The position numbers were made by a program, and so were the translations under genes. The notes beneath the pieces were generated by a model that searched no databases, was not told the DNA's origin, and saw only the letters and a program-made list of their open reading frames with translations. Positions 61,545-64,000 of a stretch of 64,000 bases of DNA are shown in pieces (positions within the stretch are counted from its first letter, which is position 1; each line of letters opens with the position of its first letter). Source of the stretch: an uncultured Pseudomonadota bacterium (GTDB taxonomy: Bacteria > Pseudomonadota > Gammaproteobacteria > Burkholderiales > SG8-39); NCBI GenBank assembly GCA_903834835.1, contig CAILKO010000035.1, forward strand, positions 398,546 through 462,545. The letters are read 5' to 3'.

Positions 61545-62728
61545 GCGAGAAGAAGAAGTCGCTGTTCCTGATCCCGAGCGAGACCTCGCGGCTTTCGCTC
61601 GTCCTGTGGCTCATGCTGGTGCTGGTCGGCGCATTGATCGCATGGGCGCATTACTCGATCGTGGATGAAGCCGCGCGTGCATCGGCGACCGTCATTGCGA
61701 GCAGTCGCGTTCAGGTGATCCAGGCGGTGGATGGCGGCGTCATCGAGAAGCTGAACGTTCGTGAAGGTGACCGCGTCAGCAAGGGTGATGTCCTTGCCGT
61801 TTTCGAGGAAACACGCACCAAGGCCTCGCTCGAGGAAACCGATGCCAAGCGCACGGCGCTGCGCGCCAACATGGCACGCCTGGAGGCGGAACTGGGTGGG
61901 CGCGAACCCGTGTTCGCAGCGGATCTGCAGCGGCTGCCCGCGGTGGTTCGTCAGCAGGAAGCGCTGTTCCGAGATCGGCGCAGCGCACTCGCGGCCGAGC
62001 TGCGCTCCCTCGGCGACGTGGCCAAGCTCGCGCGCGACGAGCTCGGCATCACCGAGCGCCTGGTCGCGAGCGGCGACGCGAGCCAGGTCGAGCTGCTCCG
62101 GGCGCGGCGCAGCGCGACGGAGGCAGAGGGTCAACTCGCCAACCGGCGCAACAAGTTCGTCCAGGACGCGAGCACCGAGCTTGCCCGCGTGCGCGAGGAA
62201 TACGAGCAGGTCGAGCAGCAGGTCACGCAGAAGCGCCAGCAGGTGACCAATTCCGTCATCCGCTCGCCGATGTCGGGCATCGTGAAGAACGTGCGCGTCA
62301 CCACGCTCGGCGGTGTGCTGCGAGCGGGCGAGGAGCTGCTGCAGGTCGTTCCGGTGGAGGACCAGATGATCCTCGAGGCCAAAGTCGCGCCGCGCGACAT
62401 CGCCTACATCCGTCTCGGCCTGCCGGCGACGATCAAGTTCGATGCCTACGACTACGCCATACACGGCATCGTCGACGGGGAGGTCATCTACATCAGCGCC
62501 GATACGATCCGCGAAGAGAGTCAGCGGCCGGATGCGCCCGGGGCGACCTACTACCGGGTACACGTGCGTACGACCGCGCCGGGTCCTGTGACGCGCATCG
62601 GACGCAAGATCGATGTGCTCCCGGGCATGACCGCCACGGTCGATATCCGCACCGGGCAGCGGACGCTGCTCATGTATCTGCTGAAGCCGATCACCAAGAC
62701 CTTCTCCGAGGCGTTTCGCGAGCGCTAG
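61541..62728 (+). CDS. HlyD-like type I secretion membrane fusion protein
   Basis: A 395-residue periplasmic adaptor joining the ABC exporter to the TolC-like duct. One membrane helix at about 20-40 (LVLWLMLVLVGALIAWAHY) is followed by a lipoyl-like half motif (VQVIQAVDGGVIEKLNVREG), a long helical hairpin at about 90-235, the second lipoyl half (SVIRSPMSGIVKNV) and a beta-barrel domain. It begins MSEKKKSLFLIPSE. Fourth in the operon. Confidence 0.95.
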   Translation: MSEKKKSLFLIPSETSRLSLVLWLMLVLVGALIAWAHYSIVDEAARASATVIASSRVQVIQAVDGGVIEKLNVREGDRVSKGDVLAVFEETRTKASLEETDAKRTALRANMARLEAELGGREPVFAADLQRLPAVVRQQEALFRDRRSALAAELRSLGDVAKLARDELGITERLVASGDASQVELLRARRSATEAEGQLANRRNKFVQDASTELARVREEYEQVEQQVTQKRQQVTNSVIRSPMSGIVKNVRVTTLGGVLRAGEELLQVVPVEDQMILEAKVAPRDIAYIRLGLPATIKFDAYDYAIHGIVDGEVIYISADTIREESQRPDAPGATYYRVHVRTTAPGPVTRIGRKIDVLPGMTATVDIRTGQRTLLMYLLKPITKTFSEAFRER

Positions 62729-62730
62729 CC

Positions 62731-63336
62731 TTGCGATTTCTCGCCGCATGGGTGCTGGGGTCCGGTCTTGTCATCTCCTCGGCGGGCGCACAGCCGGCCG
62801 AGTCTCCGACCCGTGCGGAAGCGATGCCGGCGCCACACACGGCGCTGCGCTGGAAACCTGCGTCATTCCGCTGGATCTACAGTACGGCACATGAGCCGGA
62901 GTGGCTGGCGCCAGGGGCCGGGCTTGCGCTGTTCCGACGCGCCGCGGAGCACTGGAAGCACTGCGGCGTGAACATCGAGTTTGCAGGCGAAACCGCGCAA
63001 GGACCGCAGACGCCCGACGGCGTGAATGTCCTGGGATGGGCGGCGAGCATGGCACCGGGCCTGCGTGGCATCACGCGGCGGCGCAATCGCGGTCCGGAAC
63101 TCGTCGAGGCCGACATCCTGATCGCCGCCGGCAATCCCGAATTCCGCAGTGCACCAGAGCTCCTGAGCAAGGTCATCACCCACGAGTTCGGTCATGCGCT
63201 GGGCCTGGTTCATTCCCCCGATTGCCGCGACGTGATGTCATTTGGTGCCAACTGCCGCGGCATCCCGCCGGAACGTCTGCCCCAGCAGCCTACGCAGGGA
63301 GACCTTGCACAATGCAGGGTCAGATATGTGGAATGA
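62731..63336 (+). CDS. matrixin-type metalloprotease
   Basis: A 201-residue exported predicted zinc protease. The signal peptide ends SSAGAQ (about 21). The metzincin site HEFGHALGLVH has all three zinc histidines (151, 155, 161) and the catalytic Glu152; the Met-turn is Met169 in DVMSFG. The start is TTG at 62731, two bases after the HlyD gene stop. Four cysteines suggest disulfides. Placed between the exporter genes and the probable substrate gene, it may trim that substrate or another surface protein. Confidence 0.85.
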   Translation: MRFLAAWVLGSGLVISSAGAQPAESPTRAEAMPAPHTALRWKPASFRWIYSTAHEPEWLAPGAGLALFRRAAEHWKHCGVNIEFAGETAQGPQTPDGVNVLGWAASMAPGLRGITRRRNRGPELVEADILIAAGNPEFRSAPELLSKVITHEFGHALGLVHSPDCRDVMSFGANCRGIPPERLPQQPTQGDLAQCRVRYVE

Positions 63337-63632
63337 ATTTAATTTAATGTAAGTACCCGCTCACTTAGAGTTGTCGCGCGCTGCGGACCACGCCCCGACC
63401 TCCCAACCAAGCAGCGAAATTCAGTGCTTGGAAAAAGTCACACTTCAGCGCAAAAAACATCCTTTCGTATACCTTTCGATATATGGCGCTAAGCCTTGGT
63501 TTTCAGGCAAAATCGGGCGCCGAATAAAGTTATGGTGGCAAGTTCTATGGTTAACTCAAGACTTGCAGCCCGCAAAACGAATTTAAAGCGAGCCACCAAA
63601 AGCGGCACCAAACGCATTAACGGGAAATACAA
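63337..63632. other. gap before the putative secreted protein gene
   Basis: This 296-base gap is AT-richer than its surroundings, starting with TAATTTAATG-like sequence. A 71-codon frame at 63371-63586 has no recognisable sequence and no clear ribosome site, so is not called. It probably holds a promoter for the next gene, since no strong hairpin terminator is seen. Confidence 0.45.
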
Positions 63633-64000
63633 ATGATCAAGAATCCGAATCAGACCAACGCCCAATCCATCGTCGCGATCGATCTGCAGAAGCAGGGTGA
63701 TCTCGCAGAGCAACTTGCGCAGGCAAACGCCAAGCGCAACCCGCTGCGCAAGCGGCCGAAGGACGAGGCGCTTGCAGTCGACGGGCAGCCGATCCCAGAG
63801 CACGCGCACGGTGCCAACAACGCACTGCCTGATCCGCTCGCTGCGGATGACAGCCTCGTTCCGCTCGGGACGGCGACGACCGATCCCTACGCGTATATCC
63901 AGAACGAGATTCTCGCCCGCAACGACATCTGGGCAACTGAAAACTTCGATTCCATCCTGGTCGCACAGGGCGCCACGGGCGGCGGTGCTGCGGGCGGTGG
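63633..64000 (+). CDS. N-terminal part of a putative type I secreted protein
   Basis: An open frame starts at ATG 63633 (MIKNPNQTNAQSIVAIDLQK) and is still open at the window edge, giving about 122 residues. There is no signal peptide, as expected for type I secretion. The sequence is hydrophilic to residue 95, and the last residues are Gly/Ala-rich with an Ala-Ala-Gly at 119-121, as seen before the linker of LapA-type adhesins. It follows the exporter, adaptor and protease genes, so it may be the exported substrate. RTX repeats would lie beyond the window. Confidence 0.6.
   Translation, partial: MIKNPNQTNAQSIVAIDLQKQGDLAEQLAQANAKRNPLRKRPKDEALAVDGQPIPEHAHGANNALPDPLAADDSLVPLGTATTDPYAYIQNEILARNDIWATENFDSILVAQGATGGGAAGG

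Noticed and set aside
63371..63586. A 71-codon frame before the putative secreted protein
   Set aside because: There is no ribosome site, no recognisable sequence and no conserved feature; composition differs from nearby genes.

Overview
The window looks like a chromosomal segment of a GC-rich betaproteobacterium, probably related to Burkholderiales; this is an inference. The signs are two Bug-type tripartite tricarboxylate transporter receptors, a metX-metW pair, a small regulatory-type PTS beside gshB, the fmt-rsmB-DUF4390-ntrY-ntrX series, and the def / LysM-dprA-smg-topB / gyrB-dnaN-dnaA / rpmH-rnpA-yidD-yidC-mnmE arrangement without recF. No prophage, insertion sequence, rRNA operon or CRISPR array was seen.

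Layout. 1-12.6 kb is housekeeping: the gatA 3' end, an unknown secreted protein, gatB, pyrE, xth, an AmpG-like permease, metW and metX, then ptsI-ptsH-EIIA, gshB and a cytochrome c5. The metX leader carries a SAM-II-type riboswitch with an intrinsic terminator and a visible antiterminator. 12.7-20.1 kb is more accessory: tRNA-Arg(CCG), two Bug receptors, asnS, a short-chain-dehydrogenase-fold protein with both halohydrin dehalogenase signature motifs, a FecR-domain protein, a CitE-like lyase and a miniature CobW-like P-loop protein. 20.1-27.2 kb holds ntrX (degenerate AAA+ domain), ntrY, DUF4390, rsmB, fmt and def.

27.3-48.3 kb is the replication-origin neighbourhood: LysM protein, dprA, smg and topB converge on gyrB-dnaN-dnaA. 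The best oriC candidate is the dnaN-dnaA gap (DnaA boxes plus an AT-rich stretch). Divergent from dnaA run rpmH, rnpA, yidD, yidC, mnmE and pckG. Two parS sites follow, then mnmG, rsmG, parA and parB. Base composition is visibly less GC-rich around gyrB-dnaN-dnaA. 48.4-55.3 kb is a complete ATP synthase operon (atpIBEFHAGDC).

55.4-64 kb contains a TPR/glycosyltransferase-like protein and a type I secretion locus: a LuxR-type regulator, a TolC-like outer membrane protein, an ABC exporter, an HlyD-like adaptor, a matrixin-type metalloprotease, and the 5' end of what is probably the exported substrate, cut by the window edge.

A short palindrome, ATAGTAAC-N6-GTTACTAT, occurs three times (3.0, 16.7 and 55.4 kb), each just 3' of a gene. 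The middle copy also abuts a perfect -10 box for asnS. It looks like a dispersed repeat family or a shared regulator site.
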